This document shows positions 11,950-25,012 of a stretch of DNA of 64,000 nt, in pieces. The notes under the pieces are model-generated. The model ran no database searches. It was not told the DNA's origin and saw only the letters and a list, made by a program, of their open reading frames with translations. Origin of the DNA: Cavia porcellus (lineage: Eukaryota; Chordata; Mammalia; Rodentia; Caviidae); NCBI RefSeq assembly GCF_034190915.1, contig NW_026947625.1:434001-498000 (forward strand). The letters are read 5' to 3'. The translations under genes and the position numbers were made by a program. Position 1 is the stretch's first letter, and each line of letters starts with the position of its first letter.

Positions 11950-14268
11950 ATTCACTAGTAGGAGTGAGAAAATCATCACGGGGTGGTGCGCATTGTATGG
12001 GTGTGTGTTACATTAGATTCACTAGTAGGATTGAGAAAAACATCACGGGGTGGTGCGCATTGTATGGGTGTGTGTTACATTAGATTCACTAGTAGGAGTG
12101 AGAAAATCATCATGGGGTGGTGCGCATTGTATGGGTGTGTGTTACATTACATTCACTAGTAGCAGTGAGAAAAACATCACGGGGTGGTGCGCATTGTATG
12201 GGTGTGTGTTACATTAGATTCACTAGTAGGAGTGAGAAAAACATCACGGGGTGGTGCGCATTGTATGGGTGTGTGTTACATTAGATTCACTAGTAGGAGT
12301 GAGAAAAACATCACGGGGTGGTGCGCATTGTATGGGTGTGTGTTACATTAGATTCACTAGTAGGAGTGAGAAAATCATCACGGGGTGTTGCACATTGTAT
12401 GGGTGTGTGTTACATTACATTCACTAGTAGGAGTGAGAAAAACATCACGGGGTGGTGCGCATTGTATTGGTGTGTGTTACATTACATTCACTAGTAGGAG
12501 TGAGAAAAACATCACGGGGTGGTGCACATTGTATTGGTGTGTGTTACATTACATTCACTAGTAGGAGTGAGAAAAACATCACGGGGTGGTGCGCATTGTA
12601 TGGGTGTGTGTTACATTACATTCACTAGTAGGAGTGAGAAAAACATCACGGGGTGGTGCGCATTGTATGGGTGTGTTACATTACGTTCACTAGTAGGAGT
12701 GAGAAAAACATCACGGGGTGGTGCGCATTGTATGGGTGTCTGTTACATTAGATTCACTAGTAGGAGTGAGAAAAACATCACGGGGTGCTGCGCATTGTAT
12801 GGGTGTGTGTTACATTACATTCACTAGTAGGAGTGAGAAAAACATCACGGGGTGGTGCGCATTGTATGGGTGTGTGTTACATTACATTCACTAGTAGGAG
12901 TGAGAAAAACATCACGGGGTGGTGCGCATTGTATGGGTGTGTGTTACATTACATTCACTAGTAGGAGTGAGAAAAACATCACGGGGTGGTGCGCATTGTA
13001 TGGGTGTGTGTTACATTAGACTCTCTAGTAGGAGTGAGAAAAACATCACGGGGTGGTGCGCATTGTATGGGTGTGTGTTACATTAGATTCACTAGTAGGA
13101 GTGAGAAAAACATCACGGGGTGGTGCGCATTGTATGGGTGTGTGTTACATTAGATTCACTAGTAGGAGTGAGAAAATCATCACGGGGTGGTGCGCATTGT
13201 ATGGGTGTGTGTTACATTACATTCACTAGTAGGAGTGAGAAAATCATCACGGGGTGGTGCGCATTGTATAGGTGTGTGTTACATTACATTCACTAGTAGG
13301 AGTGAGAAAAACATCACGGGGTGGTGCGCATTGTATGGGTGTGTGTTACATTAGATTCACTAGTAGGAGTGAGAAAAACATCACGGGGTGGTGCGCATTG
13401 TATGGGTGTTTGTTACATTACATTCACTAGTAGGAGTGAGAAAATCAACACGTGGTGGTGCGCATTGTATGGGTGTGTGTTACATTACATTCACTAGTAG
13501 GAGTGAGAAAAACATCACGGGGTTGTGTGCATTGTATGGGTGTGTGTTACATTACATTCACTAGTAGGAGTGAGAAAAACATCATGGGGTGGTGCGCATT
13601 GTATGGGTGTGTGTTACATTACATTCACTAGTAGGAGTGAGAAAAACATCACGGGGTGGTGCGCATTGTATGGGTGTGTGTTACATTACATTCACTAGTT
13701 GAGTGCGAAAAACATCACGGGGTGGTGCGCATTGTATGGGTGTGTGTTACATTACATTCACTAGTAGGAGTGAGAAAAACATCACGGGGTGGTGCGCATT
13801 GTATGGGTGTGTGTTACATTAGATTCACTAGTAGGAGTGAGAAAAACATCACGGGGTGGTGCGCATTGTATGGGTGTGTGTTACATTACATTCACTAGAA
13901 GGAGTGAGAAAAACATCACGGAGTGGTGCGCATTGTATGGGTGTGTGTTACATTACATTCACTAGTAGGATGAGAAAAACATCACGGGGTGGTGCGCATT
14001 GTATGGTTGTGTGTTACAATACATTCAATAGTAGGAGTGAGAAAAACATCACGGGGTGGTGCGCATTGTATGGGTGTTTGTTACATTAGATTCACTAGTA
14101 GGAGTGAGAAAATCATCACGGGGTGGTGCGGATTGTATGGGTGTGTGTTACATTACATTCACTAGTAGGAGTGAGAAAAACATCACGGGGTGGTGCGCAT
14201 TGTATGGGTGTGTGTTACATTAGATTCACTAGTAGGAGTGAGAAAAACATCACGGGGTGGTGCGCATT

Positions 14269-17200
14269 GTATGGGTGTGTGTTACATTAGATTCACTAGT
14301 AGGAGTGAGAAAAACATCACGGGGTGGTGCGCATTGTATCGGTGTGTGTTACATTACATTCACTAGTAGGTGTGAGAAAAACATCACGGGGTGGTGCGCA
14401 TTGTATGGGTGTGTGTTACCTTACATTCACTAGTAGGAGTGAGAAAAATATCAAGGGGTGGTGCGCATTATATGGGTGTGTTACCTTACATTCACTAGTA
14501 GCAGTGAGAAAAACATCACGGGGTGGTGCGCATTGTATGGGTGTGTGTTACATTAGATTCACTAGTAGGAGTGAGAAAATCATCACGGGGTGGTTCGCAT
14601 TGTATGGGTGTGTGTTACATTACATTCACTAGTAGGAGTGAGAAAAACATCACGGGGTGGTGCGCATTGTATGGGTGTGTGTTACATTACATTCACTAAT
14701 AGGAGTGCGAAAAACATCACGGGGTGGTGCGCATTGTATGGGTGTGTGTTACATTACATTCACTAGTAGGAGTGAGAAAAACATCACGGGGTGGTGCGCA
14801 TTGTATGGGTGTGTGTTATATTAGATTCACTAGTAGGAGTGAGAAAAACATCACGGGGTGGTGCGCATTTTGTGGGTGTGTGTTACATTACATTCACTAG
14901 TAGGAGTGAGAAAAACATCATGGGGTGGTGCGCATTGTTTGGGTGTGTGTTACATTAGATTCACTAGTAGGAGTGAGAAAAACATCACGGGGTGGTGTGC
15001 AATGTATGGGTGTGTGTTACATTACATTCACTAGAAGGAGTGAGAAAAACATCACGGGGTGGTGCGCATTGTATGGGTGTGTGTTACATTACATTCACTA
15101 GTAGGATGAGAAAAACATCACGGGGTGGTGCGCATTGTATGGGTGTGTGTTACAATACATTCAATAGTAGGAGTGAGAAAAACATCACGGGGTGGTGCGC
15201 ATTGTATGGGTGTTTGTTACATTAGATTCACTAGTAGGAGTGAGAAAATCATCACGGGGTGGTGCGGATTGTATGGGTGTGTGTTACATTACATTCACTA
15301 GTAGGAGTGAGAAAAACATCACGGGGTGGTGCGCATTGTATGGGTGTGTGTTACATTACATTCACTAGTAGGAGTGAGAAAAACATCACGGGGTGGTGCG
15401 CATTGTATGGGTGTGTGTTACATTACATTCACTAGTAGGAGTGAGAAAAACATCACGGGGTGGTGCGCATTGTATGGGTGTGTGTTACATTACATTCACT
15501 AGTAGGAGTGAGAAAAACATCACGGGGTGGTGCGCATTGTATGGGTGTGTGTTACATTACATTCACTAGTAGGAGTGAGAAAAACATCACGGGGTGGTGC
15601 GCATTGTATGGGTGTGTGTTACATTACATTCACTAGTAGGAGTGAGAAAAACATCACGGGGTGGTGCGCATTGTATGGGTGTGTGTTACATTACATTCAC
15701 TAGTAGGAGTGAGAAAAATATCACGGGGTGGTGCGCATTGTATGGGTGTGTTACATTACATTCACTAGTAGCAGTGAGAAAAACATCACGGGGTGGTGCG
15801 CATTGTATGGGTGTGTGTTACATTAGATTCACTAGTAGGAGTGAGAAAATCATCACGGGGTGGTTCGCATTGTATGGGTGTGTGTTACATTAGATTCACT
15901 AGTAGGAGTGAGAAAATCATCACGGGGTGGTGCGCATTTTATGGGTGTGTGTTACATTACATTCACTAGTAGGATTGAGAAAAACATCACGGGGTGGTGC
16001 GCATTGTATGGGTGTGTGTTACATTAGATTCACTAGTAGGAGTGAGAAAATCATCACGGGGTGGTGCGCATTGTATGGGTGTGTGTTACATTACATTCAC
16101 TAGTATGAGTGAGAAAAACATCACGGGGTGGTGCGCATTGTATGGGTGTGTGTTACATTACATTCACTAGTAGGAGTGAGAAAAACATCACGGGGTGGTG
16201 CGCATTGTATGGGTGTGTGTTACATTACATTCACTACTAGGAGTGAGAAAAACATCACGGGGTGGTGTGATTCGTAGGGTCTGAATTAGGATAGGCAGTG
16301 AGTGGCAATGTAAGATGGAGAAAAGCACCGCGGTGTGGTCAGCATGGGGAGGTCAGGGAACATGCAGTGGCAATGTAGGATAGGTTTCTGAAAAACATCG
16401 CGGGGTGGTGCGCATTCTATGGGTGTGTGTTACATTACATTCACTAGTAGGAGTGAGAAAAACATCACGGGGTGGTGCGCATTGTTTGGGTGTGTGTTAC
16501 ATTAGATTCACTAGTAGGAGTGAGAAAAACATCACGGGGTGGTGCGCATTGTATGGGTGTGTGTTACATTACATTCACTAGAAGGAGTGAGAAAAACATC
16601 ACGGGGTGGTGCGCATTGTATGGGTGTGTGTTACATTACATTCACTAGTAGGATGAGAAAAACATCACGGGGTGGTGCGCATTGTATGGGTGTGTGTTAC
16701 ATTACATTCAATAGTAGGATTGAGAAAAACATCACGGGGTGGTGCGCATTGTATGGGTGTTTGTTACATTAGATTCACTAGTAGGAGTCAGAAAATCATC
16801 ACGGGGTGGTGCGCATTGTATGGGTGTGTGTTACAATAGATTCACTAGTAGGAGTGAGAAAATCATCACGGGGTGGTGCGCATTGTATGGGTGTGTGTTA
16901 CATTACATTCACTAGTAGGAGTGAGAAAAACATCACGGGGTGGTGCGCATTGTATGGGTGTGTGTTACATTACATTCACTAGTAGGAGTGAGAAAAACAT
17001 CACGGGGTGGTGCGCATTGTATGGGTGTGTGTTACATTACATTCACTAGTAGGATGAGAAAAACATCACGGGATGGTGCGCATTGTATGGGTGTGTGTTA
17101 CAATACATTCAATAGTAGGAGTGAGAAAAACATCACGGGGTGGTGCGCATTGTATGGGTGTTTGTTACATTAGATTCACTAGTAGGAGTGAGAAAATCAT

Positions 17201-20200
17201 CACGGGGTGGTGCGGATTGTATGGGTGTCTGTTACATTACATTCACTAGTAGAAGTGAGAAAAACATCACGGGGTGGTGCGCATTGTATGGGTGTGTGTT
17301 ACATTACATTCACTAGTAGGAGTGAGAAAAACATCACGGGGTGGTGCGCATTGTATGGGTGTGTGTTACATTACATTCACTACTAGAAGTGAGAAAAACA
17401 TCACGGGGTGGTGCGCATTGTATGGGTGTGTGTTACAGTACATTCACTAGTAGGAGTGAGAAAAACATCACGGGGTGGTGCGCATTGTATGGGTGTGTGT
17501 TACATTACATTCACTAGTAGGAGTGACAAAAATATCACGGGGTGGTGCGCATTGTATGGGTGTGTGTTACATTACATTCACTAGTAGGAGTGAGAAAAAC
17601 ATCACGGGGTGGTGCGCACTGTATGGGTGTGTGTTACATTACATTCAATAGTAGCAGTGAGAAAAACATCACGGGGTGGTGCGCATTGTATGGGTGTGTG
17701 TTACATTACATTCACTAGTAGGAGTGAGAAAAATATCATGGGGTGGTGCGCATTGTATGGGTGTGTTACAGTACATTCACTAGTAGCAGTGAGAAAAACA
17801 TCAGGGGGTGGTGCGCATTGTATGGGTGTGTGTTACATTAGATTCACTAGTAGGAGTGAGAAAATCATCACTGGGTGGTGCGCATTGTATGGGTGTGTGT
17901 TACATTAGATTCACTAGTAGGAGTGAGAAAATCATCACGGGGTGGTGCGCATTGTATGGGTGTGTGTTACATTAGATTCACTAGTAGGATTGAGAAAAAC
18001 ATCACGGGATGGTGCGCATTGTATGGGTGTGTGTTACATTAGATTCACTAGTAGGAGTGAGAAAATCATCATGGGGTGGTGCGCATTGTATGGGTGTGTG
18101 TTACATTACATTCACTAGTAGCAGTGAGAAAAACATCACGGGGTGGTGCGCATTGTATGGGTGTGTGTTACATTAGATTCACTAGTAGGAGTGAGAAAAA
18201 CATCACGGGGTGGTGCGCATTGTATGGGTGTGTGTTACATTAGATTCACTAGTAGGAGTGAGAAAAACATCACGGGGTGGTGCGCATTGTATGGGTGTGT
18301 GTTACATTAGATTCACTAGTAGGAGTGAGAAAATCATCACGGGGTGTTGCACATTGTATGGGTGTGTGTTACATTACATTCACTAGTAGGAGTGAGAAAA
18401 ACATCACGGGGTGGTGCGCATTGTATTGGTGTGTGTTACATTACATTCACTAGTAGGAGTGAGAAAAACATCACGGGGTGGTGCACATTGTATTGGTGTG
18501 TGTTACATTACATTCACTAGTAGGAGTGAGAAAAACATCACGGGGTGGTGCGCATTGTATGGGTGTGTGTTACATTACATTCACTAGTAGGAGTGAGAAA
18601 AACATCACGGGGTGGTGCGCATTGTATGGGTGTGTTACATTACGTTCACTAGTAGGAGTGAGAAAAACATCACGGGGTGGTGCGCATTGTATGGGTGTCT
18701 GTTACATTAGATTCACTAGTAGGAGTGAGAAAAACATCACGGGGTGCTGCGCATTGTATGGGTGTGTGTTACATTACATTCACTAGTAGGAGTGAGAAAA
18801 ACATCACGGGGTGGTGCGCATTGTATGGGTGTGTGTTACATTACATTCACTAGTAGGAGTGAGAAAAACATCACGGGGTGGTGCGCATTGTATGGGTGTG
18901 TGTTACATTACATTCACTAGTAGGAGTGAGAAAAACATCACGGGGTGGTGCGCATTGTATGGGTGTGTGTTACATTAGACTCTCTAGTAGGAGTGAGAAA
19001 AACATCACGGGGTGGTGCGCATTGTATGGGTGTGTGTTACATTAGATTCACTAGTAGGAGTGAGAAAAACATCACGGGGTGGTGCGCATTGTATGGGTGT
19101 GTGTTACATTAGATTCACTAGTAGGAGTGAGAAAATCATCACGGGGTGGTGCGCATTGTATGGGTGTGTGTTACATTACATTCACTAGTAGGAGTGAGAA
19201 AATCATCACGGGGTGGTGCGCATTGTATAGGTGTGTGTTACATTACATTCACTAGTAGGAGTGAGAAAAACATCACGGGGTGGTGCGCATTGTATGGGTG
19301 TGTGTTACATTAGATTCACTAGTAGGAGTGAGAAAAACATCACGGGGTGGTGCGCATTGTATGGGTGTTTGTTACATTACATTCACTAGTAGGAGTGAGA
19401 AAATCAACACGTGGTGGTGCGCATTGTATGGGTGTGTGTTACATTACATTCACTAGTAGGAGTGAGAAAAACATCACGGGGTTGTGTGCATTGTATGGGT
19501 GTGTGTTACATTACATTCACTAGTAGGAGTGAGAAAAACATCACGGGGTGGTGCGCATTGTATGGGTGTGTGTTACATTACATTCACTAGTAGGAGTGAG
19601 AAAAACATCACGGGGTGGTGCGCATTGTCTGGGTGTGTGTTACATTACATTCACTAGTTGAGTGCGAAAAACATCACGGGGTGGTGCGCATTGTATGGGT
19701 GTGTGTTACATTACATTCACTAGTAGGAGTGAGAAAAACATCACGGGGTGGTGCGCATTGTATGGGTGTGTGTTACATTAGATTCACTAGTAGGAGTGAG
19801 AAAAACATCACGGGGTGGTGCGCATTGTATGGGTGTGTGTTACATTACATTCACTAGAAGGAGTGAGAAAAACATCACGGAGTGGTGCGCATTGTATGGG
19901 TGTGTGTTACATTACATTCACTAGTAGGATGAGAAAAACATCACGGGGTGGTGCGCATTGTATGGTTGTGTGTTACAATACATTCAATAGTAGGAGTGAG
20001 AAAAACATCACGGGGTGGTGCGCATTGTATGGGTGTTTGTTACATTAGATTCACTAGTAGGAGTGAGAAAATCATCACGGGGTGGTGCGGATTGTATGGG
20101 TGTGTGTTACATTACATTCACTAGTAGGAGTGAGAAAAACATCACGGGGTGGTGCGCATTGTATGGGTGTGTGTTACATTACATTCACTAGTAGGAGTGA

Positions 20201-20227
20201 GAAAAACATCACGGAGTGGTGCGCATT
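14269..20227. repeat. 5,959-bp tandem duplication, copy 2
   Basis: Directly adjoins copy 1. Private changes relative to copy 1 include GTAGGTGTGAG near 14368, GTAGGATTGAG near 16718, CACGGGATGG near 18008, CACGGGG (copy 1 has CATGGGG) near 19543, and TTGTCTGGG near 19629. The match ends at about 20160-20181, where this copy has TTACATTC and copy 1 has TTAGATTC. Its last 3.3 kb also forms the start of the 8,163-bp duplication, so the two events overlap. Confidence 0.9.
16259..16401. repeat. Divergent monomer pair, copy 5 (twin of copy 4)
   Basis: Located exactly 5,959 bp after copy 4, with the same GATTCGTAGGG and CCGCGGTGTGG changes. It lies inside the second copy of the 5,959-bp tandem duplication. 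Confidence 0.95.
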
Positions 20228-22450
20228 GTATGGGTGTGTGTTACATTACATTCACTAGTAGGAGTGAGAAAAACATCACGGGGTGGTGCGCATTGTATGG
20301 GTGTGTGTTACATTAGATTCACTAGTAGGAGTGAGAAAAACATCACGGGGTGGTGCGCATTGTATGGGTGTGTGTTACATTAGATTCACTAGTAGGAGTG
20401 AGAAAATCATCACGGGGTGTTGCACATTGTATGGGTGTTTGTTACATTACATTCACTAGTAGGAGTGAGAAAAACATCACGGGGTGGTGCGCATTGTATT
20501 GGTGTGTGTTACATTACATTCACTAGTAGGAGTGAGAAAAACATCACGGGGTGGTGCACATTGTATTGGTGTGTGTTACATTACATTCACTAGTAGGAGT
20601 GAGAAAAACATCACGGGGTGGTGCGCATTGTATGGGTGTGTGTTACATTACATTCACTCGTAGGAGTGAGAAAAACATCACGGGGTGGTGCGCATTGTAT
20701 GGGTGTGTTACATTACGTTCACTAGTAGGAGTGAGAAAAACATCACGGGGTGGTGCGCATTGTATGGGTGTCTGTTACATTAGATTCACTAGTAGGAGTG
20801 AGAAAAACTTCACGGGGTGCTGCGCATTGTATGGGTGTGTGTTACATTACATTCACTAGTAGGAGTGAGAAAAACATCACGGGGTGGTGCGCATTGTATG
20901 GGTGTGTGTTACATTACATTCACTAGTAGGAGTGAGAAAAACATCACGGGGTGGTGCGCATTGTATGGGTGTGTGTTACATTACATTCACTAGTAGGAGT
21001 GAGAAAAACATCACGGGGTGGTGCGCATTGTATGGGTGTGTGTTACATTAGATTCTCTAGTAGGAGTGAGAAAAACATCACGGGGTGGTGCGCATTGTAT
21101 GGGTGTGTGTTACATTAGATTCACTAGTAGGAGTGAGAAAAACATCACGGGGTGGTGCACATTGTATGGGTGTGTGTTACATTAGATTCACTAGTAGGAG
21201 TGAGAAAATCATCACGGGGTGGTGCGCATTGTATGGGTGTGTGTTACATTACATTCACTAGTAGGAGTGAGAAAATCATCACGGGGTGGTGCGCATTGTA
21301 TAGGTGTGTGTTACATTACATTCACTAGTAGGAGTGAGAAAAACATCACGGGGTGGTGCGCATTGTATGGGTGTGTGTTACATTAGATTCACTAGTAGGA
21401 GTGAGAAAAACATCACGGGGTGGTGCGCATTGTATGGGTGTTTGTTACATTACATTCACTAGTAGGAGTGAGAAAATCAACACGTGGTGGTGCGCATTGT
21501 ATGGGTGTGTGTTACATTACATTCACTAGTAGGAGTGAGAAAAACATCACGGGGTTGTGTGCATTGTATGGGTGTGTGTTACATTACATTCACTAGTAGG
21601 AGTGAGAAAAACATCATGGGGTGGTGCGCATTGTATGGGTGTGTGTTACATTACATTCACTAGTAGGAGTGAGAAAAACATCACGGGGTGGTGCGCATTG
21701 TCTGGGTGTGTGTTACATTACATTCACTAGTAGGAGTGCGAAAAACATCACGGGGTGGTGCGCATTGTATGGGTGTGTGTTACATTACATTCACTAGTAG
21801 GAGTGAGAAAAACATCACGGGGTGGTGCGCATTGTATGGGTGTGTGTTACATTACATTCACTAGTAGGAGTGAGAAAAACATCACGGGGTGGTGCGCATT
21901 GTATGGGTGTGTGTTACATTACATTCACTAGTAGGAGTGAGAAAAACATCACGGGGTGGTGCGCATTGTATGGGTGTGTGTTACATTACATTCACTAGTA
22001 GGAGTGAGAAAAACATCACGGTGTGGTGCGCATTGTATGGGTGTGTGTTACATTAGATTCACTAGTAGGAGTGAGAAAAACATCACGGGGTGGTGCGCAT
22101 TGTATGGGTGTGTGTTACATTACATTCACTAGAAGGAGTGAGAAAAACATCACAGAGTGGTGCGCATTGTATGGGTGTGTGTTACATTACATTGACTAGT
22201 AGGATGAGAAAAACATCACGGGGTGGTGCGCATTGTATGGTTGTGTGTTACAATACATTCAATAGTAGGAGTGAGAAAAACATCACGGGGTGGTGCGCAT
22301 TGTATGGGTGTTTGTTACATTAGATTCACTAGTAGGAGTGAGAAAATCATCACGGGGTGGTGCGGATTGTATGGGTGTGTGTTACATTACATTCACTAGT
22401 AGGAGTGAGAAAAACATCACGGGGTGGTGCGCATTGTATGGGTGTGTGTT
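18200..22450. repeat. Two related sub-blocks of about 31-34 monomers in tandem
   Basis: About 18.2-20.2 kb and 20.25-22.45 kb share variant order at an offset of 2,073 bp (CACGTG at 19408 and 21481; TTGTCTGGG at 19629 and 21702). After a CACTAGTTGAGTG unit present only in the first block, the offset becomes 2,275 bp, because the second block has three more consensus monomers. Differences in the second block include CACTCGTAGG near 20660, AACTTCACGG near 20810, CACAGAGTGG near 22150 and ACATTGACTAG near 22195. The pair is carried as a unit into 26.4-30.6 kb by the 8,163-bp duplication. Confidence 0.8.
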
Positions 22451-23221
22451 ACATTACATTCACTAGTAGGAGTGAGAAAAACATCACGGAGTGGTGCGCA
22501 TTGTATGGGTGTGTGTTACATTACATTCACTAGTAGGAGTGAGAAAAACATCACGGGGTGGTGCGCATTGTATGGGTGTGTGTTACATTACATTCACTAG
22601 TAGGAGTGAGAAAAACATCACGGGGTGGTGCGCATTGTATGGGTGTGTGTTACATTACATTCACTAGTAGGAGTGAGAAAAACATCACGGGGTGTGCGCA
22701 TTGTATGGGTGTGTGTTACATTACATTCACTAGTAGGAGTGAGAAAAATATCACGGGGTGGTGCGCATTGTATGGGTGTGTTACATTACATTCACTAGTA
22801 GCAGTGAGAAAAACATCACGGGGTGGTGCGCATTGTATGGGTGTGTGTTACATTAGATTCACTAGTAGGAGTGAGAAAATCATCACGGGGTGGTGCGCAT
22901 TTTATGGGTGTGTGTTACATTACATTCACTAGTAGGATTGAGAAAAACATCACGGGGTGGTGCGCATTGTATGGGTGTGTGTTACATTAGATTCACTAGT
23001 AGGAGTGAGAAAATCATCACGGGGTGGTGCGCATTGTATGGGTGTGTGTTACATTACATTCACTAGTATGAGTGAGAAAAACATCACGGGGTGGTGCGCA
23101 TTGTATGGGTGTGTGTTACATTACATTCACTAGTAGGAGTGAGAAAAACATCACGGGGTGGTGCGCATTGTATGGGTGTGTGTTACATTACATTCACTAC
23201 TAGGAGTGAGAAAAACATCAC

Positions 23222-23364
23222 GGGGTGGTGTGATTCGGAGGGTCTGAATCAGGATAGGCAGTGAGTGGCAATGTAAGATGGAGAAAAGCACCGCAGGGTG
23301 GTCAGCATGGGGAGGTCAGGGAACATGCAGTGGCAATGTATGATAGGTTTCTGAAAAACATCGC
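23222..23364. repeat. Divergent monomer pair, copy 6 (second variant)
   Basis: Diagnostic changes are CTGAATCAGG (for CTGAATTAGG), CCGCAGGGTGG (CpG to CpA) and AATGTATGATAGG (for AATGTAGGATAGG). The following unit has the ordinary GCATTGTATGG rather than GCATTCTATGG. Only copy 7 shares these changes. Confidence 0.95.
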
Positions 23365-23831
23365 GGGGTGGTGCGCATTGTATGGGTGTGTGTTACATTA
23401 CATTCACTAGTAGGAGTGAGAAAAACATCACGGGGTGGTGCGCATTGTATGGATGTGTGTTACATTACATTCACTAGTAGGAGTGAGACAAATATCACGG
23501 GGTGGTGCGCATTGTATGGGTGTGTGTTACATTACATTCACTAATAGGAGTGCGAAAAACATCACGGGGTGGTGCGCATTGTATGGGTGTGTGTTACATT
23601 ACATTCACTAGTAGGAGTGAGAAAAACATCACGGGGTGGTGCGCATTGTATGGGTGTGTGTTATATTAGATTCACTAGTAGGAGTGAGAAAAACATCACG
23701 GGGTGGTGCGCATTGTATGGGTGTGTGTTACATTACATTCACTAGTAGGAGTGAGAAAAACATCACGGGGTGGTGCGCATTGTTTGGGTGTGTGTTACAT
23801 TAGATTCACTAGTAGGAGTGAGAAAAACATC

Positions 23832-23838
23832 GGGGGGG
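23832..23838. other. G7 run from a 2-bp deletion, duplicated at 31995-32001
   Basis: The usual CATCACGGGGTGGTG is replaced by CATCGGGGGGGTGTG, a 2-bp shorter unit with seven consecutive Gs. The copy 8,163 bp away is identical. The related units near 9033 and 14992 keep the usual CACGGGG. The indel shifts the reading phase and lengthens the open frames at 23703 and 31866. Confidence 0.9.
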
Positions 23839-24436
23839 TGTGCAATGTATGGGTGTGTGTTACATTACATTCACTAGAAGGAGTGAGAAAAACATCACGG
23901 GGTGGTGCGCATTGTATGGGTGTGTGTTACATTACATTCACTAGTAGGATGAGAAAAACATCACGGGGTGGTGCGCATTGTATGGGTGTGTGTTACAATA
24001 CATTCAATAGTAGGAGTGAGAAAAACATCACGGGGTGGTGCGCATTGTATGGGTGTTTGTTACATTAGATTCACTAGTAGGAGTGAGAAAATCATCACGG
24101 GGTGGTGCGGATTGTATGGGTGTGTGTTACATTACATTCACTAGTAGGAGTGAGAAAAACATCACGGGGTGGTGCGCATTGTATGGGTGTGTGTTACATT
24201 ACATTCACTAGTAGGAGTGAGAAAAACATCACGGGGTGGTGCGCATTGTATGGGTGTGTGTTACATTACATTCACTAGTAGGAGTGAGAAAAACATCACG
24301 GGGTGGTGCGCATTGTATGGGTGTGTGTTACATTACATTCACTAGTAGGAGTGAGAAAAACATCACGGGGTGGTGCGCATTGTATGGGTGTGTGTTACAT
24401 TACATTCACTAGTAGGAGTGACAAAAACATCACGGG

Positions 24437-25002
24437 GTGGTGCGCATTGTATGGGTGTGTGTTACATTACATTCACTAGTAGGAGTGAGAAAAACATCAC
24501 GGGGTGGTGCGCATTGTATGGGTGTGTGTTACATTACATTCACTAGTAGGAGTGAGAAAAATATCACGGGGTGGTGCGCATTGTATGGGTGTGTTACATT
24601 ACATTCACTAGTAGCAGTGAGAAAAACTTCACGGGGTGGTGCGCATTGTATGGGTGTGTGTTACATTAGATTCACTAGTAGGAGTGAGAAAATCATCACG
24701 GGGTGGTGCGCATTGTATGGGTGTGTGTTACAATAGATTCACTAGTAGGAGTGAGAAAATCATCACGGGGTGGTGCGCATTGTATGGGTGTGTGTTACAT
24801 TACATTCACTAGTAGGAGTGAGAAAAATATCACGGGGTGGTGCGCATTATATGGGTGTGTTACATTACATTCACTAGTAGCAGTGAGAAAAACATCACGG
24901 GGTGGTGCGCATTGTATGGGTGTGTGTTACATTAGATTCACTAGTAGGAGTGAGAAAATCATCACGGGGTGGTGCGCATTGTATGGGTGTGTGTTACAAT
25001 AG
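24437..25002. repeat. Local duplication of 4 monomers (266-bp offset)
   Basis: A block of consensus, AAAAATATC, 65-bp GTAGCAG and TTAGATTC/AAAATCATC monomers is repeated 266 bp later (4 x 67 minus 2), each time ending in TACAATAGATTC. Small differences are AACTTCACGG near 24628 in the first block and GCATTATATGG near 24847 in the second. The same pair recurs near 32.6-33.2 kb as part of the larger duplication. Confidence 0.8.
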
Positions 25003-25012
25003 ATTCACTAGT

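Larger units (their letters stand above)
8310..14268. repeat. 5,959-bp tandem duplication, copy 1 (about 89 monomers)
   Basis: Monomer by monomer, this segment matches 14269-20227 at a constant offset of 5,959 bp, including all rare variants (GCATTGTATCGG, TTACCTTAC, CATTATATGGG, CACTAATAGG, GTGTTATATTAG, GCATTTTGTGG, GTGTGCAATG, AGGAGTCAG). The differences I found are single bases, for example near 10186 (CTGTG here, GTGTG in copy 2), 12049, 13584, 13669 and 10759. Identity is therefore about 99.9% by eye. Divergent pair 4 lies inside. The left edge is set by TTCCATTC and AAAAATATC near 8270-8290, which the partner lacks. Confidence 0.9.
16850..25012. repeat. 8,163-bp tandem duplication, copy 1 (about 122 monomers)
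   Basis: Matches the next 8.16 kb at a constant offset of 8,163 bp from about 16.85 kb, and the match continues past the junction to about 25.77/33.9 kb. It includes divergent pair 6, two CACGTG units (19408, 21481), the G7 run at 23832, and two related 2-kb sub-blocks. A few bases differ near the left end (for example AGAAGTGAG near 17250 against AGGATTGAG near 25415). Confidence 0.9.

Noticed and set aside
23832..23838. G-quadruplex at the G7 run and at GGGGTGG...GGG of each unit
   Set aside because: There are not four G-runs of three or more with loops of 7 nt or less in any place I examined. The G7 run is isolated.
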